Shown here: piece by piece, positions 18,028 through 27,050 of the stretch
Numbering within the stretch: position 1 is the stretch's first letter
Layout of the letters: every line of letters starts with the position of its first letter
Assembly: GCF_022271435.1 (NCBI RefSeq)
Contig: NZ_JAFIQY010000038.1
Location: forward strand, 22,309 to 86,308
Source: Streptomyces monomycini
Lineage (GTDB): Bacteria; Actinomycetota; Actinomycetes; Streptomycetales; Streptomycetaceae
DNA length: 64,000 nucleotides
Direction of reading: 5' to 3'
Translations under genes and position numbers: made by a program
Notes under the pieces: generated by a model
The model's database searches: none
What the model saw: the letters and a program-made list of their open reading frames with translations, nothing else
Told to the model about the DNA's origin: nothing

Positions 18028-18649
18028 GCTGGCGCCGTCCTCTCCCGAATCGAGGCTCCCCCACGGCGGCAAGCGGCATATTCACCGTTGCCAGTTGAGG
18101 ACGTTACGGAAGGCGAGCAGGGCGCAACACCCCCTTCGGGCCCAATCTTGAATGGCCCGAACGGACTATGTGTATGCGGCAGATCACCCAACGGAGTGAG
18201 CCGGTGGCATACGCCACGTTCCCGGCAGCATGGGGCAGTTCGCCACTGCCACACCGGGTGCACGGCGACATATGCGGACGTACGGGGCGCCACGCGCACG
18301 CGGAGGCGGGGTTGACGGGCCGACGTGATCCCTCTGCGGCCGCCGGACAGGATCAGGTTAAACGAACAGATGCACCCCTGTCCGGCGTTTGAGAACGGAG
18401 CCACCTCGTGAAGTCGCACCGGCCGGTCGTCACCTGCGTCACTGCGGACACCCACCGCCTCCACCACGGCCACCGCGCCCGGCTCGGGCGCCGGGCCGTT
18501 AGGGACCCGCGTGCCCCGGCACACGGACATCCCGGTACCCGGACATCCCGGTACCCGGACGTTCCGGTAGCCGGATGTCCCGGTGCCCGGGCGTCCCGAC
18601 CCAGCCCCGCTCCCTCGGGCCGCCGTACACGAGGGCTTAGGCTGCCCTC
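18028..18649. other. wblA/PBP divergent control region
   Basis: A long 620-bp spacer with no convincing gene. wblA has a long upstream region here, consistent with complex control by developmental regulators. The part nearest the penicillin-binding protein holds a 16-bp repeat array (18523-18600) and a leaderless promoter: TAGGCT at 18638-18643 flanked by GAGGGC and GCCCTC inverted arms. Confidence 0.5.
18523..18600. repeat. 16-bp tandem array, about five units
   Basis: Units at 18523, 18539, 18555, 18571 and 18587, based on CCGGACATCCCGGTAC. The first two differ only at the first base; the later ones have diverged. It lies 50-127 nt before the penicillin-binding protein start. Confidence 0.8.
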
Positions 18650-20842
18650 ATGGGTAAGAAGCGCGACGGCGGGGGTCTGACCAAGACCCAGCAGGCCGCT
18701 AAATTCCTGGGTGTCAGCGTCCTGGCCGGAGCGGTGCTGGCGGGCCTGGCCCTCCCCGCAGCCGGCGCGCTGGGCCTCGCGGCGAAGGGATCGGTCGAAG
18801 GATTCGACGAGATCCCCGCCAATCTGAAGACTCCACCGCTGAGCCAGCGGACCACCATCCTCGACGCGGACGGCGGCGAGATCGCGAAGGTCTACTCGCG
18901 CGACCGCACCGTGGTCGACCTGAAGGACATGTCGCCGTACGTCCAGAAGGCGATCGTCGCCATCGAGGACGCGCGTTTCTACCAGCACGGCGCGATCGAC
19001 CTGAAGGGCATCCTGCGCGCGGTCAACAAGAACGCGCGGTCCGGCGGCGTCTCCGAGGGCGCCTCGACGCTGACGCAGCAGTACGTGAAGAACGTCTTCA
19101 TCGAGGAGGCCGGCGACGACCCCGACAAGGTCGCCCAGGCCACCCAGCAGACCATCGGCCGCAAGGTCAAGGAGCTGAAGTACGCGATCCAGGTCGAGGA
19201 GGAACTGGGCAAGCAGAAGATCCTGCAGAACTACCTGAACATCACCTTCTTCGGGCAGCAGGCGTACGGCGTCGAGGCCGCCTCCCAGCGGTATTTCAGC
19301 AAGCACGCCAAGGACCTGACCCTGGACGAGTCCGCGCTGCTGGCGGGCATCGTGCAGTCGCCGAGCCGGTACGACCCGGTGAACGACCCGAAGGAGGCGC
19401 AGCGCCGCCGTAACACCGTGCTGCAGCGGATGGCCGACACGAAGGCCGTCACGCAGGCCGAGGCCGAGGCCGCCGCCAAGAAGCCGATCAAGCTGAAGGT
19501 CAGCCGCCCCAAGAACGGCTGCATCACGGCCGGTTCGGGCGCCGGGTTCTTCTGCGACTACGTACGCGAGGTGCTGCTGAACGACCAGGCCTTCGGCAAG
19601 ACCCGCAAGGAACGCAGCAAGCGCTGGAACCAGGGCGGCCTGACGATCCGTACGACGCTCGACCCGCAGACCCAGAAGTCGATCCAGTCGGCCGTCACCA
19701 GTCAGGTCTACGCCGACGACCCGGTCGCCACCGCGGCGACGATCGTCCAGCCCGGCACCGGGAAGATCCTGGGCATGGGCCAGTCACGTCCGTACGGATT
19801 CGGTCAGAATCAGACCCAGATGAATCTGTCCGTCGACCAGAAGATGGGCGGCGGCGCGGGCTACCAGCCCGGCTCGACGTTCAAGCCGGTGATCGCGGCG
19901 GCGGCCCTGGAGGCCGGCAAGGGCCCGGACCAGTCGTACTCCTCGCCGTACAAGATGCAGTACCCGAGCCCGGTCTCGACCTGCACCGGGCAGTGGACGG
20001 GCAACAACCCGGTCCAGAACGAGAACACCTCCGAGGTCGGCCCGTACAGCATGAAGGAGGCGACCGCGAAGTCGGTCAACACCTACTTCGTGCAGCTGAT
20101 CAGCGACATCGGGATCTGCCCGGTGACCAAGATGGCCGACAAGATGGGCATCAAGCGCTCCAACGGCAATCCGGTGGAGCAGAGCCCCGCCATCGCGCTG
20201 GGCTCCCCCGAGGTGTCCCCGCTGACCATGGCCAACGCCTACGCGACCTTCGCCAACGAGGGCGTCCACTGCTCCCCGGTGGCCATCGAGTCGATCACCG
20301 ACGCGACCGGCAAGGCGCTGACCGTACCGAAGACCAGCTGCCACCGCGCGATGTCCCAGCAGACCGCCAAGACCATCAACGCGCTGCTCAAGGGCGTCGT
20401 CGAGGACGGCACCGGCCGGCAGGCCGGCCTCCAGGGCCGGGACAGCGCGGGCAAGACCGGCACCACCGACAGCCGGTATGCGGCCTGGTTCACCGGTTAC
20501 ACCCCGAACATGGCCGGCGCGGTGTGGGTGGGTGACCCGGCTCACAAGCGGCGGATGTTCGACATCACCATCGGCGGCACCTTCCACGACAAGGTGTACG
20601 GCGCGGACACCCCGGGCCCGATCTGGCGCGAGGCGATGTCGGGCGCGCTGTCCGGCAAGCCCGCGCCGTCCCTGCCCACCGTCCCGCTCGGCGACTCCGA
20701 CAAGAGCGACGGCAAGGGCGGCGGTGGCGGCGGCCGCCACGACCGGCCCGGCGGCGGAGGCGGCCACGGCGGGGGCCGGGGCGACGGCAAGCCGGGCGGC
20801 GGCTGGCACATTCCCGGGTTCCCGGGGCTGTTCGGGGGCTGA
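18650..20842 (+). CDS. class A penicillin-binding protein (transglycosylase/transpeptidase)
   Basis: A 730-aa bifunctional peptidoglycan synthase, anchored by a helix at about residues 18-45. The GT51 domain has the catalytic Glu106 in IEDARFYQHG and GASTLTQQYVKN. The transpeptidase domain has Ser409 in GSTFKP, Ser475-Val-Asn477 and KTGTT at 602. The C-terminus (from about 680) is a Gly/His-rich tail. The ATG at 18650 has no Shine-Dalgarno but TAGGCT 6 nt upstream, so translation is probably leaderless. Confidence 0.94.
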   Translation: MGKKRDGGGLTKTQQAAKFLGVSVLAGAVLAGLALPAAGALGLAAKGSVEGFDEIPANLKTPPLSQRTTILDADGGEIAKVYSRDRTVVDLKDMSPYVQKAIVAIEDARFYQHGAIDLKGILRAVNKNARSGGVSEGASTLTQQYVKNVFIEEAGDDPDKVAQATQQTIGRKVKELKYAIQVEEELGKQKILQNYLNITFFGQQAYGVEAASQRYFSKHAKDLTLDESALLAGIVQSPSRYDPVNDPKEAQRRRNTVLQRMADTKAVTQAEAEAAAKKPIKLKVSRPKNGCITAGSGAGFFCDYVREVLLNDQAFGKTRKERSKRWNQGGLTIRTTLDPQTQKSIQSAVTSQVYADDPVATAATIVQPGTGKILGMGQSRPYGFGQNQTQMNLSVDQKMGGGAGYQPGSTFKPVIAAAALEAGKGPDQSYSSPYKMQYPSPVSTCTGQWTGNNPVQNENTSEVGPYSMKEATAKSVNTYFVQLISDIGICPVTKMADKMGIKRSNGNPVEQSPAIALGSPEVSPLTMANAYATFANEGVHCSPVAIESITDATGKALTVPKTSCHRAMSQQTAKTINALLKGVVEDGTGRQAGLQGRDSAGKTGTTDSRYAAWFTGYTPNMAGAVWVGDPAHKRRMFDITIGGTFHDKVYGADTPGPIWREAMSGALSGKPAPSLPTVPLGDSDKSDGKGGGGGGRHDRPGGGGGHGGGRGDGKPGGGWHIPGFPGLFGG

Positions 20843-20892
20843 GGCGGGTCAGACCGCTGAGGCAGCGATCAGGAAAGACGTAAGCGCAGGAC

Positions 20893-20940
20893 GTACGGAA
20901 GGGGCGCTCCCACCAGATGGTGGGAGCGCCCCTTCCGTAC
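20893..20940. terminator. 23-bp perfect hairpin terminator
   Basis: 20893-20915 pairs perfectly with 20918-20940 around a 2-nt loop, with GGAAGGGGCGCTCC in the stem. It lies between the penicillin-binding protein gene and the convergent yqeY gene. Confidence 0.85.
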
Positions 20941-21053
20941 ACCGGCTGGCAGGGAGCAGCGATCTCACGGCCTACACCGCCTGGACCACCCGCACCCCCG
21001 CATCGCCTCCCCGCCCCACTCCCCCGCTCCCCCGCTCCCCCCGCTTCCTCTCC

Positions 21054-21518
21054 TCAGCCCGCGAGCAGCTTCTTGACCACCGCGGCCACCCGGCCGCCCT
21101 CGGCCCGGCCCGCGATCTTCGGGTTCACGATCTTCATGACGGCGCCCATGGCCCGCGGCCCCTCGGCGCCGCTCCCCTTGGCCTCCGCGACGGCCTCGGC
21201 GACGATGTTCTCCAGCTCCTCGTCCGAGAGCGGCTTCGGCAGGTACTCGGCGAGCACCTCGCCCTCCGCGCGCTCCCGCTCCGCCGACTCGGCGCGGCCG
21301 CCCTTGTCGAACGCCTCGGCGGCTTCCCGGCGCTTCTTCGCCTCCCGTGCGACGATCTTCTCGACCTCGGCGTCCGACAGCTCGCGCGCCTCGGTGCCCG
21401 CGACCTCCTCCTTCTGGACGGCGGTCAGGGTGAGACGGAGGGTGGAAGAGCGCAGCTCGTCACGGGCCTTGATGGCCGTGGTGAGGTCGTCCTGCAGCTT
21501 CGACTTGAGCGTGGTCAT
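21054..21518 (-). CDS. GatB/YqeY domain protein
   Basis: A 154-aa YqeY-like protein with MTTLKSKLQDDLTTAIKARD at the start, the central KKRREAAEAFDKGGRAE segment and the C-terminal GAVMKIVNPKIAGRA. These all-helical proteins share a domain with the tail of the GatB amidotransferase subunit and may act on tRNA, but the role is not settled. The ATG at 21518 was chosen over an upstream opening because it starts the conserved domain. Confidence 0.9.
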   Translation of the reverse strand: MTTLKSKLQDDLTTAIKARDELRSSTLRLTLTAVQKEEVAGTEARELSDAEVEKIVAREAKKRREAAEAFDKGGRAESAERERAEGEVLAEYLPKPLSDEELENIVAEAVAEAKGSGAEGPRAMGAVMKIVNPKIAGRAEGGRVAAVVKKLLAG

Positions 21519-21693
21519 GACGTCGAGTATGCCCGTACGCGGCGCCCCGCGCCCCACCATTACGTTCCGGTGCACGGAGGTGACGTACCGGAGAGCGGAT
21601 GCCGGGTACCGGACGGCGGGCGTGAAACACCGGAGGACGGGGCAGAACCTACCGATGGGCGATTCCCCCGCTCGCTCTGCCACGATGGGAATC

Positions 21694-22632
21694 ATGCGCG
21701 CCCGTTACGGAGTCCCCCTGTCCCTCGCCGCGGCCGGTGCCGCGGGCCTGGTCTACGCCGCCGGAATCGAAGTCCGCTCCTTCAGACTGCGCCGGGTCAC
21801 CGTGCCCGTACTGCCGCCCGGGATGCGGCCGTTGCGCGTCCTCCAGGTCTCCGACATCCACATGGTCAGCGGCCAGCGCAAGAAACAGCGCTGGCTCCAG
21901 TCGCTGGCCGGACTGCGCCCCGACTTCGTCATCAACACCGGCGACAACCTCTCCGACCCCGAGGGCGTCCCGGAGGTGCTGGACGCGCTCGGCCCGCTCA
22001 TGGAGTTCCCGGGCGCGTACGTCTTCGGCTCCAACGACTACTACGGTCCCAAGCCGCGCAACCCTGCCCGCTACCTGGTCGAAAAGGTTCAGAAGCGGCA
22101 CGGTCTGAACGGCAACCCGCCCGTCGTCGGCGCCATCCACAATCCCTGGGAAGACCTGCGCGACGCCTTCGACACGGCCGGCTGGGTCAACCTCACCAAC
22201 ACCCGCGGCCGCCTGAAGCTCGACGGCCCGGCCGGCGGCTTCGAGATCGCCCTGACCGGCCTGGACGACCCGCACATCAAGCGGGACCGCTACGCCCAGG
22301 TCGCCGGCGGCCCGGAACCGGGCGCCGACCTCTCCCTGGCCGTCGTCCACGCGCCCTACCTGCGCACCCTCGACGCCTTCGCCGCCGACGGCTACCCGCT
22401 GATCCTGGCCGGCCACACCCACGGCGGCCAGCTCTGCATCCCCTTCTACGGGGCCCTGGTCACCAACTGCGACATCGACACCGAGCGGGTCAAGGGCCTG
22501 TCCACCCACACCGCGGCCGGCCACACCTCCTTCCTCCACGTCTCCGCAGGCTGCGGCACCAACCGCTACACCCCGGTCCGCTTCGCCTGCCCCCCGGAGG
22601 CGACGCTGCTGACGCTGACGGCACGGGACTAG
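21694..22632 (+). CDS. membrane-anchored metallophosphoesterase
   Basis: A 312-aa calcineurin-like phosphoesterase. An N-terminal hydrophobic helix (residues 6-25) anchors the protein. Metal-binding motifs are SDIHMV, NTGDNLSD, FGSNDYYG (with Asp where most relatives have His) and AGHTHGGQ. The substrate is unknown. The ATG at 21694 is preferred; an in-frame ATG at 21685 would add three residues. CACGAT at 21681-21686 could serve as a -10 for a leaderless message. Confidence 0.88.
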   Translation: MRARYGVPLSLAAAGAAGLVYAAGIEVRSFRLRRVTVPVLPPGMRPLRVLQVSDIHMVSGQRKKQRWLQSLAGLRPDFVINTGDNLSDPEGVPEVLDALGPLMEFPGAYVFGSNDYYGPKPRNPARYLVEKVQKRHGLNGNPPVVGAIHNPWEDLRDAFDTAGWVNLTNTRGRLKLDGPAGGFEIALTGLDDPHIKRDRYAQVAGGPEPGADLSLAVVHAPYLRTLDAFAADGYPLILAGHTHGGQLCIPFYGALVTNCDIDTERVKGLSTHTAAGHTSFLHVSAGCGTNRYTPVRFACPPEATLLTLTARD

Positions 22633-22767
22633 AACGGCGGGTGGGGTCGGCCTGGCCCAGGCAAGGCCGAGGCCACGAGCCCCACCCACTCCCCTTCCTC
22701 CACCCCTCCTCCCCCGAATTCGCACACACCCTCCGCATCACCCCCCACTCCCGTCTAGCGTGGGGGG

Positions 22768-23583
22768 ATGATCGACCCCACCAGCGCACGCGTCCCGAGC
22801 TCCCGTCCGCCGCAGGCCACCTCGCATGCCTCCACCCGGTACGCCCGGGGAGCGGCAGCCGCCTCGGCCCACACCCCGGCCTCCGCCGTCGTCCCCCCGA
22901 TCCGGCGCCCGCTGGCCGCCGTGTTCCGCCTGCTGATCGCCCTGGCCGCACTGACCGGCCTCGTCCTGGACATCGCGATCACCCCGGACCTGGGCCGCCT
23001 CTTCAGCTACTTCACGGTCCAGACGAACATCGCGGTGGCCGTCTTCTTCGCCTGGTCCGCCTACCGCGCCTGGTCCGCCCGCCCCCCGATCTCCGCGCGC
23101 ATCAGCGGCGGCGTCCTCCTCTTCATAGCCATCACCGGTCTCGTGTACCACTTCGTGCTCACCAACGACTCCAGCAGCTTCTCCATGACCGGCACCCCGG
23201 AACACGACACCGTCCGCACCGTCTCCACCCACCTCCTGCACACCGTCACCCCCATCGGCGCCGCCCTCGACTGGCTCCTGCTCACCGCCCCCCGCAGCTT
23301 CCGCTGGCGCTACGCCGCCCAGTGGCTGGCCTACCCCTTCCTCTACCTCCCCTTCGCCCTCGTCCGCGGCGCCCTACTCGCCCCGGGCACCGAGGGCCGC
23401 TACCCGTACCCCTTCCTCGACGTCGACCTCCACGGCTACGCGGGCATCGCCCTGAACACCCTCATCTTCGGTTCCGCCTTCTACGCCCTCGCCCTGATCC
23501 TCATCGCGATCGACCAGGTCAGGCCCCAGCCCCGGCGCCCGGAGAACCGGATTTCACCTTCGGGGATCGGTCCGCTAAAGTAG
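22768..23583 (+). CDS. Pr6Pr family integral membrane protein
   Basis: A 271-aa protein with a hydrophilic N-terminal 45 residues and six membrane helices. Loop motifs such as FSYFTVQTNI and YPYPFLDVDLHGY place it in the Pr6Pr (six-proline, six-helix) family of unknown function. The ATG at 22768 follows a run of G residues, and TAGCGT lies 8 nt upstream. tRNA-Pro follows directly. Confidence 0.85.
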   Translation: MIDPTSARVPSSRPPQATSHASTRYARGAAAASAHTPASAVVPPIRRPLAAVFRLLIALAALTGLVLDIAITPDLGRLFSYFTVQTNIAVAVFFAWSAYRAWSARPPISARISGGVLLFIAITGLVYHFVLTNDSSSFSMTGTPEHDTVRTVSTHLLHTVTPIGAALDWLLLTAPRSFRWRYAAQWLAYPFLYLPFALVRGALLAPGTEGRYPYPFLDVDLHGYAGIALNTLIFGSAFYALALILIAIDQVRPQPRRPENRISPSGIGPLK

Positions 23584-23595
23584 AGCTCGTTGCTT

Positions 23596-23669
23596 CGGGG
23601 TGTGGCGCAGCTTGGCAGCGCGCTTCGTTCGGGACGAAGAGGTCGTGGGTTCAAATCCCGCCACCCCGA
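23596..23669 (+). tRNA. tRNA-Pro (anticodon CGG)
   Basis: The 7-bp acceptor stem CGGGGTG/CACCCCG, anticodon stem CTTCG/CGAAG with loop TTCGGGA (anticodon CGG, reading CCG), and T-loop GGTTCAAATCC are all present. CCA is not encoded. tRNA-Pro genes are integration sites for some Streptomyces elements such as pSAM2, but I found no integrase or second copy of its 3' end here. Confidence 0.95.
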
Positions 23670-23687
23670 CTGGGAAGTAGCAGGTCA

Positions 23688-23719
23688 AGGGCCACCGACT
23701 CGCAAGAGTCGGTGGCCCT
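23688..23719 (+). terminator. terminator of tRNA-Pro
   Basis: A 14-bp perfect stem (23688-23701 with 23706-23719) closed by a GCAA tetraloop, starting 18 nt after the tRNA. Confidence 0.8.
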
Positions 23720-23868
23720 GACTCGTTTCCGGGGCCCCTTGGGAGAAGTCCGGGGGAAGGTCTTCGGATAGGCCTTCCTGCACTCCCCTACCGACATCCG
23801 GCCAGACGCATCTGCAGAAGCCCATCGAGCACAGCGACGGGTGATGTATGACACATCGCCAGCCGGGC

Positions 23869-23902
23869 ATGCCGACGGGCCCGTCCACAGGCCCGTCGGC
23901 AT
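23869..23902 (-). terminator. terminator of the MFS operon
   Basis: ATGCCGACGGGC pairs perfectly with GCCCGTCGGCAT across a 10-nt loop, 45 nt past the end of the MFS gene. Confidence 0.65.
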
Positions 23903-23947
23903 CAGTGACACCGCTCGCCCCGCCCCGACAGCACCGGCCGGGACGCC

Positions 23948-25309
23948 TCAGCGCTTTCCGGCGGCCGGGGACGTCTCCTGCGCCGGAGCGTCCAGGGCCG
24001 GCTCGTTCAGGATGCGGAGCAGGGGGACCAGGGTGAGTGCGGTGAGCACGGCGGCCAGGGCGAATACCGGGCGTGGGCCGGTCAGTTCGGCGAGCCCGGC
24101 GGCCAGCGCGGCACCCAGCGGCATACCGCCCCAGCCGAGGCACCGGATGGCGCCGCTGATCCGGCCCAGCCGGTCCTGGGGGATCAGGCGTTGGCGCAGC
24201 GAGATGACCACCACGTTCCACAGTCCGCTGCCCACCCCGCCGAGGAACGTGGCGAAGGCGATCACCGCGACGTCGGCGCTCACGGCAGGGGCGCCCAGCA
24301 TGACGACGCCGGCCACCACGTCCGTGACCAGGATCCAGCGGACGCCCACGGTGCGGGCGAGGCGCGGGGCCAGCGCGGCGCCGATCACGGCGCCGGCGCC
24401 CAGGGTCGTCAGCAGCAGTCCGTAGCCGACCGGGGACAGGCCGACCGGGCCCTGGACGGTGTACACGACCAGTACGGCGAGCCATGCGCTCCAGCAGCCC
24501 GCCATGACCGTGCTCATGAGCGTCAGCGTGCGCAACGGCCGGTTGCGCCAGAGGATTCTCAAGCCCGCGGTGAGCAGGTGCCGCCTGCGCCCGTCGAGCC
24601 CGTCGTCGCCGTGCTGTCCCGCGCCTTCGCCGCTTCGTACGCCGTGCTCGACCACGTCCCTGTCAGGTGGCCCGTCCTGGGCCGCCGGCCGGTACTTCCC
24701 GTGCAGCATCAGCAGGGCACAGGCCGCGACGGCATAGAGTCCGCCGGCGCCGCCGACCGCCCATGCCGGGCCGAGGGCGACCAGCAGCCCGCCCAGCGGC
24801 AGCCCCACGAACTCGTTCAGTACCGACTCCGTACCCCGGATCCAGGAGTTCGCCCACTCCAGCCGGTGGCCCGGCACCACCGAGGGGACGAGTGCGGTCG
24901 TGGCGATGTCGGCGACGGCCTCGCCGACCGCCAGACAGCATGCGACCAGGTAGAGGACGTAGAGAACGAACAGGGCGGTGGCGTCGAGCAGGAGGGCGGC
25001 CAGGAGGGCGGCCAGTGCCGCCGCGCGGAACAGGTCGAAGAAGATGATCAGGTGGCGCCGGTCCATGCTGTCGACGAGCAGACCGACCACCAGCGGAGCC
25101 ACCGCCCAGGGCAGCGTGTGCGCCAGCTTCGCCCCCGCGACCAGGCCCGAGGACGCCGTCAGCTGTACGGCGAGCAACGGGATCAGGGCCAGCACCAGAC
25201 CGTCGCCGAGGTTCGCCGATGCCGTCGCGGCCCACAGTCGCGCGAAGACCCGGCCGTCCCCGCGCTGGTCGGGACGGCCGGATCGGTGCTGTTCCGCCGG
25301 TGTCAGCAC
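23948..25309 (-). CDS. MFS transporter, DHA3-type exporter
   Basis: A 453-aa major facilitator with about 12 membrane helices and a hydrophilic central loop (residues about 210-245). Motif DSMDRRHLIIFFDLFRA after helix 2 resembles the enterobactin-exporter/macrolide-efflux branch. The GTG at 25309 overlaps the stop of the upstream unknown gene by 7 nt, so the two are coupled. The cargo is unknown. A LysR gene is divergent, and the region after tRNA-Pro looks accessory. Confidence 0.88.
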   Translation of the reverse strand: MLTPAEQHRSGRPDQRGDGRVFARLWAATASANLGDGLVLALIPLLAVQLTASSGLVAGAKLAHTLPWAVAPLVVGLLVDSMDRRHLIIFFDLFRAAALAALLAALLLDATALFVLYVLYLVACCLAVGEAVADIATTALVPSVVPGHRLEWANSWIRGTESVLNEFVGLPLGGLLVALGPAWAVGGAGGLYAVAACALLMLHGKYRPAAQDGPPDRDVVEHGVRSGEGAGQHGDDGLDGRRRHLLTAGLRILWRNRPLRTLTLMSTVMAGCWSAWLAVLVVYTVQGPVGLSPVGYGLLLTTLGAGAVIGAALAPRLARTVGVRWILVTDVVAGVVMLGAPAVSADVAVIAFATFLGGVGSGLWNVVVISLRQRLIPQDRLGRISGAIRCLGWGGMPLGAALAAGLAELTGPRPVFALAAVLTALTLVPLLRILNEPALDAPAQETSPAAGKR

Positions 25310-25782
25310 AGAAGGGCGAACGTGGCCCGCATGAAGGTGCCTTCACCGTGGGCGCGGACGGTGTGGGCGAATGCCGCCCGGGCGTTGGCCGGCGCCGGCA
25401 CCGTGGTGGGCGAGACCATGGGGAACTTGGCCAGCAGGCCGCGTACCTGCTCGCCGACGCAGTTGATTCCCTTGTTCTTCAGGATGACGTCGCCGATCGC
25501 TGCGCCGGCGCCGTCGAGAGACTCGCCGGTCCAGGCGGAAACCGCGTACTTCTTGCCTTCCACCTGCTCGAAGAAACGGAGCTGGGCGTGGCCTTCGCTT
25601 TCGGTGAGGAGGACGAAGATGCGACGCTCGGCGAGCTCCATGTCGAGCGCGTCCACCTTGCGCAGGATGGATTCCGGATCGCCGTACAAGTCGTGGACTT
25701 CTGGAGTCCATGAGTACTGCCTGCAAGGTACCGCCAAATCTGCGGCTCCCCGCTCAGTTGATTTTCGGGGTGTGACACTCAC
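25303..25782 (-). CDS. uncharacterised protein coupled to the MFS exporter
   Basis: A 159-aa product I do not recognise. The GTG at 25782 is preferred because AAGGGG lies 7 nt upstream; the frame is open for 40 codons further but without a ribosome site. It is soluble, mixed alpha/beta by eye, with a central RIFVLLTESEGHAQLRFFEQ strand-like segment and a C-terminal FAHTVRAHGEGTFMRATFAL. It overlaps the exporter by 7 nt, so it may act on, sense or modify the exported compound. No catalytic motif is visible. Confidence 0.7.
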   Translation of the reverse strand: MSVTPRKSTERGAADLAVPCRQYSWTPEVHDLYGDPESILRKVDALDMELAERRIFVLLTESEGHAQLRFFEQVEGKKYAVSAWTGESLDGAGAAIGDVILKNKGINCVGEQVRGLLAKFPMVSPTTVPAPANARAAFAHTVRAHGEGTFMRATFALLC

Positions 25783-25844
25783 GGAATATCCCCTTCCTCT
25801 GCTTCCGGCTGGCTGCCCAGCAGGGCAGCCGCCTTCAGATTTCC

Positions 25845-26045
25845 GGATCCGGCGAAAAAGCACAATTGCAGGTTTCGCATGGCAGCCATACCATCCCGGC
25901 ATGCGTGACCTTCATCGTTCACGTGTACTCGTCGAGGTCGCCGAATCCGGCGCAAGAGCATAATTGCGGGTTCCGGATGGCTGCTATACCTTCCGGGCAT
26001 GCGTGACCTTCATCGTCTGCGGGTGCTCGTCGAGGTGGCCGACCG
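25845..26045. repeat. 98-bp tandem duplication of the LysR promoter and start
   Basis: Two diverged copies with a 98-bp period. Matching features are ATCCGGCG, a CAATTGC/TAATTGC box, GGTTTCGCATGGC versus GGTTCCGGATGGC, and ATGCGTGACCTTCATCGT at 25901 and 25999. Both copies cover the putative operator plus the first 15-16 codons. Confidence 0.85.
25901..25963 (+). pseudogene. truncated duplicate of the LysR start
   Basis: A 20-codon fragment beginning MRDLHRSRVLVEVAESGARA and ending at TAA. Its first 14 residues match the intact LysR gene 98 bp downstream except for one position. It is either a decayed duplicate or a short upstream ORF ahead of the regulator. Confidence 0.7.
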
Positions 26046-26928
26046 GGGGTCGATGTCGGCCGCGGCCAGGGCACTGTCCTTCAGCCAGCCGGCCGTCTCA
26101 CGGCAGATCGAGGCGCTGGAGCACGAGGTGGGCGCGCAACTCGTACAGCGGCTGGGCCGTGGTGTCCGGCTGACCGACGCGGGCCTGCTGCTGGCCGACC
26201 GGGCCCGCGACATCCTGTCCCAGGTCGTCACCGTCCAGCAGGAGTTGCGGGCGATGAGCGGGCTGCGTGGCGGGCGGCTGCGGGTGGGCGGCTTCGCCGG
26301 CGTCAACGCGTATCTGCTGCCGCAGTCGCTGGCCCGCTTCGCCGAACGCTATCCGCAGGTGGGGCTCTCGCTGTCCGGCTGGACCACGCGCCACCACGCC
26401 GCGGACCTGCGGTCCGGGCTGATCGACATCGCGCTGGTCACCGGCTGGGACCTCATCGGTGAAGAGGCCTGCGGGCTGGACGTCCTGCCACTGCTGGAGG
26501 ACGAGTTGTACATCGCCGTCGCCCGTGACCGCCGGGCCGGCCGTGGCGGGTTCTCCAGGGGTGAGCTGCAGGACCTGGCGGCGGAATCGTGGATCGAGGG
26601 CGCCCATCCGGACTGCCTCGGGCCGCAGCCGGAATTCGAGAGTGCGCTGGGGTTCGCACCGCATATCCATTTCCAGGTCGGGGACTGGAGCACCGTCATC
26701 CGGTTGGTGGAAATATCGGCCGGTGTCACACTTGTTCCGGGATTGCTCGCGGTCCGCAGCAGTGGAAAAATCGCCCTTCACTCTCTGGCGGGAGAATTTC
26801 CGCCACGCCGTGTGTACATTGCGCTTCCGGAAGGACGGCACGCGCCCGCAGCGGAACCCATGATCGAAATTCTGCTGGAAGTGGCCCGAAAGGAGGGTGC
26901 GCTGCTCGCCGGTACGGCCATTCATTGA
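25999..26928 (+). CDS. LysR family transcriptional regulator
   Basis: A 309-aa LysR-type regulator. The N-terminal winged helix is MSAAARALSFSQPAVSRQIEALE, and the C-terminal periplasmic-binding-protein fold senses an unknown co-inducer. It is divergent from the unknown gene/MFS pair, which is the expected target. The ATG is at 25999; upstream lies a second copy of the same promoter and start. The last third has noticeably more A/T third positions than its neighbours. Confidence 0.92.
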   Translation: MRDLHRLRVLVEVADRGSMSAAARALSFSQPAVSRQIEALEHEVGAQLVQRLGRGVRLTDAGLLLADRARDILSQVVTVQQELRAMSGLRGGRLRVGGFAGVNAYLLPQSLARFAERYPQVGLSLSGWTTRHHAADLRSGLIDIALVTGWDLIGEEACGLDVLPLLEDELYIAVARDRRAGRGGFSRGELQDLAAESWIEGAHPDCLGPQPEFESALGFAPHIHFQVGDWSTVIRLVEISAGVTLVPGLLAVRSSGKIALHSLAGEFPPRRVYIALPEGRHAPAAEPMIEILLEVARKEGALLAGTAIH

Positions 26929-27050
26929 ACGTCCGTGATCGTCCGCGAACGTTCGCGCTCCCCGATGGGCGTCGGCGATTGTCCCGGATTGTCCGGCCGG
27001 ATCGATCGCACGGCCGCAGGAGTCGGAGGCGGAGCCCTACGGGGCCCGTA

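Noticed and set aside
17024..18315. Plus-strand frames through the wblA region
   Set aside because: They are antisense to or beside wblA, with His/Arg/Pro-rich composition and no ribosome site.
20478..23771. A 1097-codon open frame on the plus strand
   Set aside because: It runs out of frame across the penicillin-binding protein end, yqeY, the metallophosphoesterase and tRNA-Pro; it is a shadow caused by high GC.
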